NCBI GenBank assembly: GCA_964492335.1
Contig: CAZBJX010000029.1
Coordinates: forward strand, 1 to 19,878
Length of the DNA stretch: 19,878 bases
Direction of reading: 5' to 3'
DNA from: JAFGCL01 sp964492335
GTDB taxonomy: Bacteria; Chloroflexota; Dehalococcoidia; UBA2247; RBG-13-53-26
Every line of letters begins with the position of its first letter. Position 1 is the first letter of the stretch. Under the pieces are notes generated by a model, which searched no databases, was not told the origin of the DNA, and was given only the letters and a program-made list of their open reading frames with translations. This document shows positions 13,399 to 19,878 of the stretch, piece by piece. The translations under genes and the position numbers were made by a program.

Positions 13399-14010
13399 AT
13401 GCGCTTGATCCTCATCAGACACGGGCAGACCGCCTGGCATTCCGATGGGCTGGAAAGGGCGGAGGGGCGGGCGGACGTTGACCTGGACGACTGCGGCCTC
13501 CGGCAGGCCGGGGCCACGGCGGCCAGGCTGGAGCGCTGGCAGGTGGCGGCGGTCTACTCCAGCCCCTTGAAGAGGGCCGTGGCCACCGCCGGCATCATCG
13601 GCGCCCGGCGGGGCCTGGTGCCGCAGCCCGAGCCGGGGCTGACGGATATCGACTACGGCCGCTGGCAGGGGATGACCCACCAGGAGGCCCGGGCCGACGA
13701 CCCCCGGCTCTACGGCCTCTGGCTCCACCGTCCGCAGCAGGTGACCTTCCCCGGCGGGGAGGGCCTGGCCCCGGTGAGGGAGCGGGCGGTGGGCGCCGTC
13801 CGGGAGCTGGTGGCCAGGCACGGCCAGCAGACGGTGGCCCTGGTATCTCACAAGGCGGTGATCAAGCTGCTGCTGTGCCACCTCCTGGCCTTGGACGACT
13901 CCGGCTTCTGGAGCTTCCAGCAGGACCACTGCGCCATCAGCTTGGTGGAGGTGGGCTCGGGGCCGGCCGTGGTCCACCTCCTGAACGATACCTGCCATCT
14001 CCGGGGGTGA
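13399..14010 (+). CDS. Histidine phosphatase (phosphoglycerate-mutase-like) family protein
   Basis: This is a 203-residue branch-1 histidine phosphatase. The nucleophile is H8 in LILIRHGQT, the phosphate pocket includes R59 in YSSPLKRAVATA, and the second catalytic histidine is H151 in VALVSHKAVIK. IDYGRWQGMT stands at the usual acid or base region. The length and the GxxWGM-like part are compatible with alpha-ribazole phosphatase (CobC), GpmB-type or other small-metabolite phosphatases. No cobalamin genes adjoin it, so the substrate stays open. The ATG at 13399 follows AGGAGG by 10 bp, and a TTG at 13396 would be equally possible. It converges on the MFS gene, with a terminator hairpin between. 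Confidence 0.9.
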   Translation: MRLILIRHGQTAWHSDGLERAEGRADVDLDDCGLRQAGATAARLERWQVAAVYSSPLKRAVATAGIIGARRGLVPQPEPGLTDIDYGRWQGMTHQEARADDPRLYGLWLHRPQQVTFPGGEGLAPVRERAVGAVRELVARHGQQTVALVSHKAVIKLLLCHLLALDDSGFWSFQQDHCAISLVEVGSGPAVVHLLNDTCHLRG

Positions 14011-14110
14011 TGGTCTTCACCGCCCCTGGGCCATGGGCCATCCGCCGCTGTCCGGCCGGCCTCGTAAGGAGCGCCCCCGGCGGCCAGTTACCCTTCTGAC
14101 GTACATGATG

Positions 14111-14141
14111 CGGGCCTGCCCCGCGGAAGGGGGCAGGCCCG
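14111..14141. terminator. Bidirectional terminator-like hairpin between convergent genes
   Basis: CGGGCCTGCCCC (14111-14122) is the reverse complement of GGGGCAGGCCCG (14130-14141), a 12-bp stem with a 7-nt loop. It sits in the 168-bp gap between the convergent phosphatase and MFS genes, where a shared terminator is expected. No clear T tract is present on either side. Confidence 0.6.
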
Positions 14142-14178
14142 TGACTCTGCAGAAGGGGGGTCTCTGCTCCCCCTGAGG

Positions 14179-15447
14179 TCAGGCGCGCTCGGGCAAGGCG
14201 GCGGCCGTGGCGGTGGTTCCCGCCGTCGGCTCCGGTGCCCTGGCCGGCTTGACCAGCAGCACCATGATGGCGGCTGCCAGCAGCATGGCGCCGGCCCCCA
14301 GGTAGAAAGCCAGCGAGTAGCTGCCGCTGGTGGAGAATATCTTCCCGGCCAGCGCGGGGCCGATGGTGCCGCCCACCCCGAAGCTCATTCCCACCAGGCC
14401 CATGATGGATGCCACGTTGCGCAGCCCGAAGGTCTCTCCCACCACCGTCACCAGCTGGGGGGCCCACATGCCGTAGCCCAGGCCCCAGACGGCCGCGAAG
14501 GCATACAGGCTGGCCCCGGTGGTGGCCCGGGGGAGCATGGCCAGGGTGACCCCCTGCAGGAGCATGGCAAAGGCCAGGAACATCCTCCTGCGCCCCAGCT
14601 TGTCGGCGGCCGCGCCACCGCCCAGCTTGCCGGCCAGGCCGATGGCGGATATGACCACCAGGAGGTTGGCTGCCAGCTCCTTCGACTGGCCCATGTCGGT
14701 GGCGTGCGGCGTCAGCTGGTACTGCACCATCATGGCGCCGATGTAGGCCAGGACGAAGAGGGCAAACAGGGCCCAGAGGGACCGGGTGCGCAGCGCCTGC
14801 CCCAGTGTCAGGCCCCCCGGAATGGGGGCGTTCTTCCCCGCGGGAGCGGCCGCCTGGACAGGGGGTCGCTTGATGAGCAGCGCCAGGGCGATGACGGCCA
14901 GGCCGAAGCAGCCCAGGATGACGCTGGTGGTCCGCCACCCCCAGGCGGAGATGGCCCGGGTCACCAGCGGGGCCATGGCCATGGTGCCCACGAAGGCGCC
15001 GCAGGCCACGGTGGCGGCGACGAGGCTCATGCGGTGCGGGAACCAGCGGACCACCGTGGGCATGATGGCGTTGCCGACGGCCGAAGCGCCCACCCCCATG
15101 AACAGGCTGTAGAAGATGTACAGGTGCCAGGGAACGGTGACCCGGCTGGCCAGGACCAGCCCCAGGCCGATCAGGGCCGCTCCCGGAATGACCACCACTC
15201 TGGGCCCGTACTTGTCGGCCAGCCAGCCGACCAGCGGCCCCGACAGGCACAGGAAGAGCATGTACAGGCTGGGCACCCACGAGACCATGTCCCGGGTCCA
15301 GCCCAGATCGTCCTGAAGGGGCTTCATGAAGACCCCGAAGGAGTACATCAGGCCGAAGGCGAATGCGTAGGATACGAAACTGGCCCCCAGCACCACCCAG
15401 CCGTAGCGTGACGGCGCCCCTGTTCTGGCCGGAGCCTGCATCTTCAT
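14179..15447 (-). CDS. MFS transporter, monocarboxylate/oxalate-formate antiporter-like
   Basis: This is a 422-residue polytopic membrane protein with about 12 hydrophobic segments. The N-terminal half carries WVVLGASFVSYAFAFGLMYS, then FGVFMKPLQDDLGW and GPLVGWLADKYGPR (the MFS loop 2-3 motif). The second half repeats this as KLGGGAAADKLGRRRMFL. The FGVFxxPLxxDLGW pattern is common to monocarboxylate and oxalate:formate carriers, so an organic acid anion is a fair guess. It lies 69 bp downstream of, and on the same strand as, a CoA transferase gene that could activate the imported acid. A TATAAC (15488-15483) in the gap could be a -10 of its own, without a clear -35. Confidence 0.88.
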   Translation of the reverse strand: MKMQAPARTGAPSRYGWVVLGASFVSYAFAFGLMYSFGVFMKPLQDDLGWTRDMVSWVPSLYMLFLCLSGPLVGWLADKYGPRVVVIPGAALIGLGLVLASRVTVPWHLYIFYSLFMGVGASAVGNAIMPTVVRWFPHRMSLVAATVACGAFVGTMAMAPLVTRAISAWGWRTTSVILGCFGLAVIALALLIKRPPVQAAAPAGKNAPIPGGLTLGQALRTRSLWALFALFVLAYIGAMMVQYQLTPHATDMGQSKELAANLLVVISAIGLAGKLGGGAAADKLGRRRMFLAFAMLLQGVTLAMLPRATTGASLYAFAAVWGLGYGMWAPQLVTVVGETFGLRNVASIMGLVGMSFGVGGTIGPALAGKIFSTSGSYSLAFYLGAGAMLLAAAIMVLLVKPARAPEPTAGTTATAAALPERA

Positions 15448-15516
15448 CTCGTCTACCTCATCTCCTCTTCTGGTTTCCTCTTGTTATACTCTTGTCGGCC
15501 GCTCTTGCCGTTGACG

Positions 15517-16761
15517 CTAGATGACTTCCCGTTCCTTGAGCTGGCCGATCTCCTCCCAGTCCATGCCCAGGAGCTCTATCAGCACCTCCTCGGTGTGCTG
15601 CCCGAACTCCGGGGCCGGGATCCTCAGGGCCCCCGGGGTCTCGCTGAGGTCCATGGGCACCGGCGGGTACGTCGTGGGGCCGTAGACCGGGTGGTCGAAG
15701 GTGGGCAGGTAGTTGTTGGCCTGGACCTGGACGTCCTCCAGCAGGTCCTTGTAGTCGTTGACCCGGTCGAAGACCAGGTCGTGCTTCCACAGGATGTCCA
15801 GCCACTCGTCCCGGTCCCTGGTGGCGAACACGGAGTCCAGCAGGTCCACCAGGTCGCTGTTGCCGGCCCGCTTGATGTTGGTGTCGAAGCGGGGGTCGTG
15901 CTCGGCCTCGGGGATGTTCAGCGCCCGGCACAGGTTGGGCCAGTGCTTATCGCCCTCCATGTTGCAGGCGAAGACCCACTTGCCGTCTTTGCACTTGTAG
16001 GCGTTGACCAGGGCGTTCTGGGGGTTGCGATGGTGGCGCGGGGCTATGGGGTAGCCGCCGATGAGGTCCATGGCCAGCCCGCAGAGCTGGATGTACATCA
16101 GGCTGGACAGCTGGGAGACGTCGATCCTCTGCCCCCTTCCGGTCTTCTCCCTGGCCAGCAGGCCGGTCAGCGTGCCGCAGGCGGCGATGATGGCCGGCAC
16201 GGAGTCGCCCACGCCGCCGATGACGTAGCGGGGCATCTCCGGGTCGCACTGGCGCATCAGGCCGGACCGGGCCTGGCCGATGGAGTCGTAGGACCGCTTC
16301 TCTGCATCGGGGCCCTTGGGCCCGAAACCGGTGACCATGGTGTAGACCAGCTTCGGGTTGATCTGGGAGAGCGCCTCGTAGCCCATGCCGTACCGCTCCA
16401 CCACCTGGGGCCGGAAGTTGGTGATGAAGGCATCGGCATGCCTGGCCAGGCCGTAGAGGACCTCCCGGCCCTCGGGCTTGGCCAGGTCCAGCGATATGCC
16501 CCTCTTGTTGCGGTTGATGACCTCGAAGTAGCAGGTGCGCGCGGTCTTGTAGCGGATGTCAAAGCCGGGCTCGAGCCCGCGCGACGGGTCGCCGCTGCCG
16601 CGGTTCTCGATCTTGATGACATCCGCGCCGAGGTCGCCCAGCATCATCGCGGCGGCCGGGCCCGCCTGCCAGGCACCCCACTCCAGGATGCGGTAGCCAT
16701 TCAGGGGCCCGCTGATCGGTTGGGCTTCGCGACGGTGCGTGGTCTCAGTGGCAGTCTCCAT
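15517..16761 (-). CDS. CaiB/BaiF-type (class III) CoA transferase
   Basis: This 414-residue class III CoA transferase moves CoA between carboxylic acids through an aspartyl-CoA intermediate. Family signatures are GYRILEWGAWQAGPAAAMML and LGDLGADVIKIE near the N-terminus, SLDLAKPEGREVL, the FITNFRP motif and YTMVTGFGPKGP. D159 in SYDSIGQARSG is the candidate nucleophile. The start is the ATG at 16761, 6 bp after a GAGGAGG site; the frame also has an ATG at 16866, but those extra 35 residues are Pro- and Glu-rich and not family-like. The MFS carrier downstream suggests uptake and activation of one organic acid. Formyl-, carnitine-, succinyl- and benzylsuccinate-type specificity cannot be told apart. 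Confidence 0.91.
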   Translation of the reverse strand: METATETTHRREAQPISGPLNGYRILEWGAWQAGPAAAMMLGDLGADVIKIENRGSGDPSRGLEPGFDIRYKTARTCYFEVINRNKRGISLDLAKPEGREVLYGLARHADAFITNFRPQVVERYGMGYEALSQINPKLVYTMVTGFGPKGPDAEKRSYDSIGQARSGLMRQCDPEMPRYVIGGVGDSVPAIIAACGTLTGLLAREKTGRGQRIDVSQLSSLMYIQLCGLAMDLIGGYPIAPRHHRNPQNALVNAYKCKDGKWVFACNMEGDKHWPNLCRALNIPEAEHDPRFDTNIKRAGNSDLVDLLDSVFATRDRDEWLDILWKHDLVFDRVNDYKDLLEDVQVQANNYLPTFDHPVYGPTTYPPVPMDLSETPGALRIPAPEFGQHTEEVLIELLGMDWEEIGQLKEREVI

Positions 16762-16883
16762 GTCTTCCTCCTCTCGCCCTCCCTCCCGTCGGGCCGCCCT
16801 GTGCTCTTCAGGCGGTGTGGATTCCGGCTCTCCGGCAGCAGTCGGCGGCGGCTGCGGCGGGGGCACCCCGTGAGGTCAGGACG

Positions 16884-16898
16884 ATATCAAAATGATAT
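16884..16898. promoter_or_regulatory. Perfect palindromic operator candidate upstream of the CoA transferase
   Basis: ATATCA-AAA-TGATAT is a perfect dyad in an AT-rich island within GC-rich DNA. On the minus strand TATCAT (16897-16892) could be the -10 of the CoA transferase promoter, so a protein bound here would block it. The divergent MarR protein is the obvious candidate, by inference. Confidence 0.5.
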
Positions 16899-16925
16899 AA
16901 CACCGCCATGACAAAAAGGCTACCA

Positions 16926-17057
16926 TACGGGCATGTACCTGTCAAAGCCCCCGGGAGGCCGTACCCGCGTCTACGGCGCAGCGGCCGTGCCTACGGGCAT
17001 GTACGCGTTGCGGGTATGGGTAACCCGTATTTCCATCTACGGTGCGGCGATGCTACA
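16926..17057 (+). repeat. Degenerate 66-bp tandem repeat with TACGGG boxes before the third MarR gene
   Basis: TACGGGCATGTAC occurs exactly at 16926-16938 and 16992-17004, and TCTACGGYGC at 16970-16979 and 17036-17045. Both pairs are spaced 66 bp apart, and CCGTA also matches at the same offset. Ungapped, about 39 of 66 positions agree. A third inverted box (AACCCGTA, 17022-17029) is present. Together with the palindrome, this accounts for the 324-bp gap between genes. It could be an old duplication or helically phased binding sites. Confidence 0.55.
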
Positions 17058-17059
17058 AT
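17051..17059 (+). promoter_or_regulatory. Extended -10 promoter of the third MarR gene
   Basis: TGC-TACAAT forms an extended -10 with no good -35, a type that often needs no -35 or an activator. It falls at the end of the repeated TACGGG region. AGGAGG (17070-17075) precedes the ATG by 10 bp. Confidence 0.45.
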
Positions 17060-17085
17060 AGGGCCGTCCAGGAGGTGGCGTCGGA

Positions 17086-17580
17086 ATGGGCGTATCCGAA
17101 CATCGCGGAAGCGAAGCGGGCCTCAGCCGGGCGGAGCAGTGGCACATCCACCGCCTGATAGCCCGCTGCCGCAAGGGGCTGGAGACCGTTGTCGACCGCG
17201 AGCTCAGGCCGCTGCGCATATCCGCCGTCGAGTTCGCCATACTGGACGCCCTGTCCGAGGCCAGGGACAACGGCAGGGGATCCACCACCCCCACCGAGCT
17301 GGCCACCTGGGTGGTGCGCCGCCACAACTCGGTGGTGTCCTGCCTGGTGAATATGGAGCGCGCCGGGCTGGTGGTCCTGCAGAGGAAGGCCCCCGGCCGG
17401 CGGACGATGGAGGTGGAGATGACGCCCAGGGGGGGGGAGGTCTATCTGGAGGGCATGAAGGCCACTTCCAGGGTCACCGAGATCATGGTGACGCTGACCG
17501 CGAACCAGCGGCAGCAGCTGATCACCCTGCTGGAGAAGCTGGACCAGGCCTTGGTGGACTCCCTCCACGGCATAGGCTGA
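17086..17580 (+). CDS. MarR-family transcriptional regulator (third, unrelated to the tandem pair)
   Basis: This 164-residue winged-helix regulator has helix-turn-helix residues TPTELATWVVRRHNSVVSCL and a wing GLVVLQRKAPGRRTMEVEMT ending in TPRGGEVYLEG. An RHNSVVSCLVNMERAGL recognition helix with His and Arg differs from both earlier MarR copies, so it reads a different site. It is divergent from the CoA transferase/MFS genes, and the shared 324-bp region has a perfect palindrome and repeated boxes. Control of those genes or autoregulation is therefore likely. The endonuclease III gene follows after 5 bp and is probably co-transcribed. The ligand is unknown. Confidence 0.9.
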   Translation: MGVSEHRGSEAGLSRAEQWHIHRLIARCRKGLETVVDRELRPLRISAVEFAILDALSEARDNGRGSTTPTELATWVVRRHNSVVSCLVNMERAGLVVLQRKAPGRRTMEVEMTPRGGEVYLEGMKATSRVTEIMVTLTANQRQQLITLLEKLDQALVDSLHGIG

Positions 17581-17585
17581 CCGGC

Positions 17586-18290
17586 ATGCCCCGCCCGCCC
17601 GCATCCTCCGGTCCGCCCTCCAGGCGCCCCGTCCTCGTCCCCGGCGTGGAGCAACTGAGGCGGCGGCTGCGGCAGGAGTATGGCCCGCGGCGATGGCAGC
17701 CGGGGCGGGACCCCCTCTCGGAGCTGGTGGCCGTGGTCCTCTCTCAGAACACCTCCGATGCCAACTCCCACCGGGCCTACGCATCCCTGGTGGACCGGTT
17801 CGGCGACTGGGAAGCAGTGGCCGCGGCCGAGGCCGGGGAGATCGCCCGCGCCATCAGGGCCGGCGGGCTGGCCGGCATCAAGGCGCCGCGGATCAAGGCC
17901 ATCCTGGAGGAGATCAGGGCCCGGCGGGGCAGCCTGGACCTGGGCTTCCTGGCCGGGATGGGGCTGGACGGGGCCAGGGCCTGGCTGCGGGGGCTGCCCG
18001 GGGTGGGGCCCAAGACGGCCGGCTGCGTGCTCCTCTTCTCCCTGGGGATGCCGGCCATGCCGGTGGACACCCACGTCTACCGGGTGGCGCGGCGGCTGGG
18101 GCTGGTAGACTCCCGGGCCTCCGTGGAGAAGGCCCACGAAATCCTGGAGGCCATGGTGCCACCGGCGGACGTGTACGAGCTGCACATGCTCCTGGTGGAG
18201 CACGGCCGACGCACCTGCAAGGCCCGCAGGCCCCGGTGCAGCGACTGCGCGCTCAGGGACCTGTGCCCGGGGGCGCAGTCGGGCGGGTAA
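17586..18290 (+). CDS. nth: Endonuclease III-family DNA glycosylase/AP lyase
   Basis: This is a 234-residue HhH-GPD base-excision repair enzyme that removes oxidised pyrimidines. The helix-hairpin-helix LPGVGPKTAGCVL carries the catalytic K143, and D161 lies in VDTHVYRV. Four cysteines, C211, C218, C221 and C227, give the C-x6-C-x2-C-x5-C [4Fe-4S] cluster motif at the C-terminus. The early VLSQNTSDANSHRA replaces the usual VLSAQTTD, a variation seen in endonuclease III relatives rather than MutY, so the exact lesion range is open. The ATG at 17586 follows the MarR stop by 5 bp with no clear ribosome site, suggesting translational coupling. The open frame continues upstream but overlaps MarR. 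Confidence 0.9.
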   Translation: MPRPPASSGPPSRRPVLVPGVEQLRRRLRQEYGPRRWQPGRDPLSELVAVVLSQNTSDANSHRAYASLVDRFGDWEAVAAAEAGEIARAIRAGGLAGIKAPRIKAILEEIRARRGSLDLGFLAGMGLDGARAWLRGLPGVGPKTAGCVLLFSLGMPAMPVDTHVYRVARRLGLVDSRASVEKAHEILEAMVPPADVYELHMLLVEHGRRTCKARRPRCSDCALRDLCPGAQSGG

Positions 18291-18301
18291 GGGCCGGTCT
18301 G

Positions 18302-18331
18302 TTGCCCCCGGGCGGCCGGGGGCGTTACAAT
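18302..18331 (+). promoter_or_regulatory. argC promoter with a perfect hairpin in its spacer
   Basis: TTGCCC (18302-18307), 18 bp and TACAAT (18326-18331) form a candidate promoter. Its spacer contains GCCCCCGG (18304-18311) and CCGGGGGC (18316-18323), an 8-bp stem with a 4-nt loop. The stem may end nth transcription or be an operator. No ARG-box-like sequence is recognised. Confidence 0.45.
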
Positions 18332-18382
18332 CCATATGGTGGACCGGCAGCAGCGACAGAGTAAGGAAGGGGAGCCCCGGGA

Positions 18383-19423
18383 ATGAGCCTGACCCGTATC
18401 GCCATCGTCAACATCACCGGCTACATCGGCGCCGAGACCGCCCGCATCCTGGCCCGGCACCCCAGGGTGAAGATCGTCTCCGTCACCGGGCGCAGCGAGG
18501 CGGGAAAGAGGCTGGGAAGCGTCCTGCCCCACCTGGCCCCGCTGGACCTCATGATCGAGCCTGCCCCTGGCGAGGCGGACCTGGTCATCTCCGCGCTGCC
18601 GCACAAGGCCAGCGCGGAGGCCGTCGCGCCCCTGGTGGCCCGGGGCGTCAGGGTCATCGACCTCAGCGCCGACTTCCGGCTGAAAGAGGCGGGGCTCTAC
18701 CGGCAGTGGTACGACCAGGCGCACCCGGCGCCGGGGATGCTGCAGAACGCGGTTTACGGCATGCCCGAGCTGCACCGGGCGGAGCTGGCCGGGGCGCAGC
18801 TGGTGGCCAACCCCGGGTGCTATCCCACCAGCGCCATACTGGGACTGGCGCCGGCGGTCAAGGCCGGGCTGGTCGGCCGGGACATCATCGTGGACAGCAA
18901 GTCGGGCGTGTCCGGCGCGGGCCGGGCCCTGACCCTTGCCACCCACTACGCCGAGGTCAACGAGAACACCTCGGCCTACGCCCTGGGAGGGCACCGGCAC
19001 CTGCCCGAGATCGTCCAGGAGCTGGAGGCGCTTGGCGGCCGGGAGAAGCTGGCGGTCACCTTCGTGCCCCACCTTGTCCCCATGACGCGCGGCATCCTCA
19101 GCTCCTGCTACGCTCCGCTGGCTGAGGGGAAACTGGCCGCCGGCCAGCAGGGGGTGGACCAGCTGCGGCAGGTCTACCGGGACTTCTACCGGGGCGAGGC
19201 CTTCGTCAAGGTGGTGGACACGCCGCCGCAGACCAAGCAGACCTGGGGCAGCAACCTGTGCCTGGTCTATCCCACCGTGGACCAGCGGACCGGCCGCCTG
19301 GTTGTGATCAGCTGCATCGACAACCTGGTCAAGGGCGGGGCCGGCCAGGCGGTGCAGAACATGAACCTGATGCTGGGCTTCCCCGAGGACACCGGCCTGG
19401 AGGCCCTGCCGGTCTACCCCTGA
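18383..19423 (+). CDS. argC: N-acetyl-gamma-glutamyl-phosphate reductase
   Basis: ArgC makes N-acetylglutamate semialdehyde with NADPH in arginine synthesis. The 346-residue protein has the catalytic C146 in ANPGCYPTSA, the active-site H204 in GGHRHLPEI, the VIDLSADFRL and PHLVPMTRGI motifs, and VKGGAGQAVQNMN near the end, all typical of type 1 ArgC. The dinucleotide-binding turn reads VNITGYIGAE instead of the usual VGATGYTGAE, so Asn10 replaces the first Gly. The other Gly residues are kept and the enzyme is probably still active. Other arg genes are not seen in the window; downstream lies a mini-protein and a tRNA. An AAGGAAGG-type site precedes the ATG. Confidence 0.95.
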   Translation: MSLTRIAIVNITGYIGAETARILARHPRVKIVSVTGRSEAGKRLGSVLPHLAPLDLMIEPAPGEADLVISALPHKASAEAVAPLVARGVRVIDLSADFRLKEAGLYRQWYDQAHPAPGMLQNAVYGMPELHRAELAGAQLVANPGCYPTSAILGLAPAVKAGLVGRDIIVDSKSGVSGAGRALTLATHYAEVNENTSAYALGGHRHLPEIVQELEALGGREKLAVTFVPHLVPMTRGILSSCYAPLAEGKLAAGQQGVDQLRQVYRDFYRGEAFVKVVDTPPQTKQTWGSNLCLVYPTVDQRTGRLVVISCIDNLVKGGAGQAVQNMNLMLGFPEDTGLEALPVYP

Positions 19424-19466
19424 GGCCCGGGTGCCGCGCAGGGTGACATTCTCGCTGAACGCTTAA

Positions 19467-19531
19467 CGCATGTCATAATCGTGAAACGACGATAGATGCG
19501 TTGACAGATGCACCCCTTCCTGTGGTATTCT
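19467..19531 (+). promoter_or_regulatory. Dyad region and promoter of the small charged protein
   Basis: An interrupted dyad (CGCAT 19467-19471 with ATGCG 19496-19500, and TCGT-GAA-ACGA 19479-19489) immediately precedes TTGACA (19501-19506). A TATTCT at 19526-19531 is the best -10 but at 19 bp, longer than ideal. The dyad could be an operator or argC 3' structure. Confidence 0.4.
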
Positions 19532-19586
19532 ATCCACTGTCCGCATTATCCGAGGGGGGGCCTCTCGTGTTGCACTGGAGCGTAGA

Positions 19587-19694
19587 ATGGACAAAGAAGA
19601 CGAGCAGAAGAAAGACCAAGTCACTGAGCCGGTGAAGGACTCCAAGAAGAGCAGGAAGACCGGCGGCCACACCATCCCGGCCCAGATGATCTAG
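19587..19694 (+). CDS. Small highly charged protein of unknown function (35 aa)
   Basis: The 35-codon frame MDKEDEQKKDQVTE... has 9 Lys and 7 Asp or Glu, mostly before residue 25, and then a distinct neutral end TGGHTIPAQMI. It has GGAG 6 bp before the ATG, a TTGACA-type promoter 60-90 bp upstream and a hairpin shortly after the stop, so it is arranged as a stand-alone unit. Many of the codons are AAG, GAC and GAG with some AAA, consistent with real translation. No family was recognised. It might be a small DNA- or RNA-associated or stress protein, or an unrecognised short frame. The longer antisense frames here lack comparable signals. Confidence 0.55.
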   Translation: MDKEDEQKKDQVTEPVKDSKKSRKTGGHTIPAQMI

Positions 19695-19717
19695 CGGGCA
19701 GCGCCCTCTGCTGCCTC

Positions 19718-19742
19718 CGGCCCACACTTTCGCAGTGGGCCG
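19718..19742 (+). terminator. Hairpin after the small protein gene
   Basis: CGGCCCAC (19718-19725) and GTGGGCCG (19735-19742) form an 8-bp stem with a 9-nt loop, followed by CGCTTGTTG, only mildly T-rich. The placement just after the 35-aa frame and before the tRNA promoter suits a terminator. Confidence 0.55.
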
Positions 19743-19765
19743 CGCTTGTTGCCAGCGCCGCGGAC

Positions 19766-19775
19766 AGTATATACT
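19766..19775. promoter_or_regulatory. AGTATATACT palindrome overlapping the tRNA-Glu promoter
   Basis: The 10-bp perfect palindrome includes TATACT (19770-19775), a 5-of-6 match to a -10, 17 nt before the mature tRNA 5' end. A TTGTTG or TTGCCA (19746-19754) is the best -35 and is off-spacing. GGACAGTAT (19762-19770) shares eight of nine bases with the MarR operator arm TGACAGTAT. Confidence 0.45.
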
Positions 19776-19792
19776 CAGTATCGTCTCTTTGT

Positions 19793-19865
19793 GCCCCCAT
19801 CGTCTAGTGGACTAGGACGGCGGCCTTTCAAGCCGTTAACAGGGATTCGAATTCCCTTGGGGGCA
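19793..19865 (+). tRNA. tRNA-Glu (anticodon UUC)
   Basis: A 73-nt cloverleaf: the acceptor GCCCCCA pairs with TGGGGGC, the D-arm includes CGTCTAGTGGACTAGGACG, the anticodon loop CTTTCAA has anticodon TTC on stem GCGGC/GCCGT (one G:T pair), and the T-arm AGGGA/TCCCT encloses TTCGAAT. It resembles the known bacterial tRNA-Glu layout. No CCA is encoded after discriminator A19865; TTT follows, so CCA must be added by the tRNA nucleotidyltransferase. Confidence 0.95.
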
Positions 19866-19878
19866 TTTCAGCCCCTCC

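Noticed and set aside
13391..13399. ATG-TCT-TGA two-codon frame right after AGGAGG before the histidine phosphatase
   Set aside because: Spacing of 2 bp to the ribosome site is too short, and a minimal ORF with regulatory meaning cannot be supported; it more likely just overlaps the true start region.
15481..16911. A 476-codon open frame on the plus strand
   Set aside because: It is antisense to the CoA transferase, which has unmistakable family motifs; the frame encodes a Val/Gly/Leu-rich shadow with no recognisable domain.
19463..19675. A 70-codon minus-strand frame over the small protein gene
   Set aside because: It lacks a ribosome site and promoter, is antisense to the better supported 35-codon frame, and its hydrophobic run mirrors the Lys/Glu codons of the plus strand.

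Overview
This is a 19.9 kb GC-rich bacterial chromosomal window packed with short-spaced genes on both strands. Starts include ATG, GTG and TTG, and many promoters look like sigma70 sites. The gene mix (SelB, acyl-CoA synthetase and CaiB-type CoA transferase, ACMSD-like amidohydrolase, several MarR proteins, desulforedoxins) would fit an anaerobic or microaerophilic lineage such as Chloroflexota/Dehalococcoidia. That placement is an inference from gene style, not a sequence match. No phage, transposase, CRISPR array or rRNA was seen.

Layout. 1-1676: 3' part of selB (+). 1695-2767: two tandem paralogous MarR regulators (-), each with its own promoter overlapping a dyad operator. 2875-4889: a minus-strand operon of a gamma-carbonic-anhydrase-like protein, an amidohydrolase and ThpR. 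5107-8471: a plus-strand operon of a MerR-type HTH regulator and a BtuFCD-type ABC importer for a corrinoid or iron chelate. 8573-8782: a Trm112-like zinc protein whose 3' end overlaps the convergent folate operon. 8761-11948: a minus-strand run of ADP-forming acyl-CoA synthetase alpha part, folP, folK and a QueD/PTPS homologue, with overlapping genes. 12107-14010: a plus-strand cluster of an unknown protein with a histone-H1-like basic tail, two desulforedoxin-type mini-proteins separated by a strong hairpin, a 14-bp-stem hairpin, and a histidine phosphatase. 14179-16761: a minus-strand CaiB-type CoA transferase and an MFS carrier. 16762-17085: a regulatory region with a perfect AT-rich palindrome and repeated TACGGG boxes. 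17086-18290: a third MarR and an endonuclease III. 18383-19423: argC. 19587-19694: a 35-residue charged mini-protein with its own promoter and terminator-like hairpin. 19793-19865: tRNA-Glu(UUC).

How the parts work together. The folate block is the clearest pathway. FolP and FolK are coupled to a PTPS homologue carrying a CExxHGH motif, and no folB is visible, so this enzyme may replace FolB. The ABC importer has no visible cobalamin riboswitch and is preceded by a co-transcribed HTH regulator. The CoA transferase and MFS carrier look like an uptake and activation pair for an organic acid, with the divergent MarR as a plausible regulator. The least explained locus is 12107-13286.
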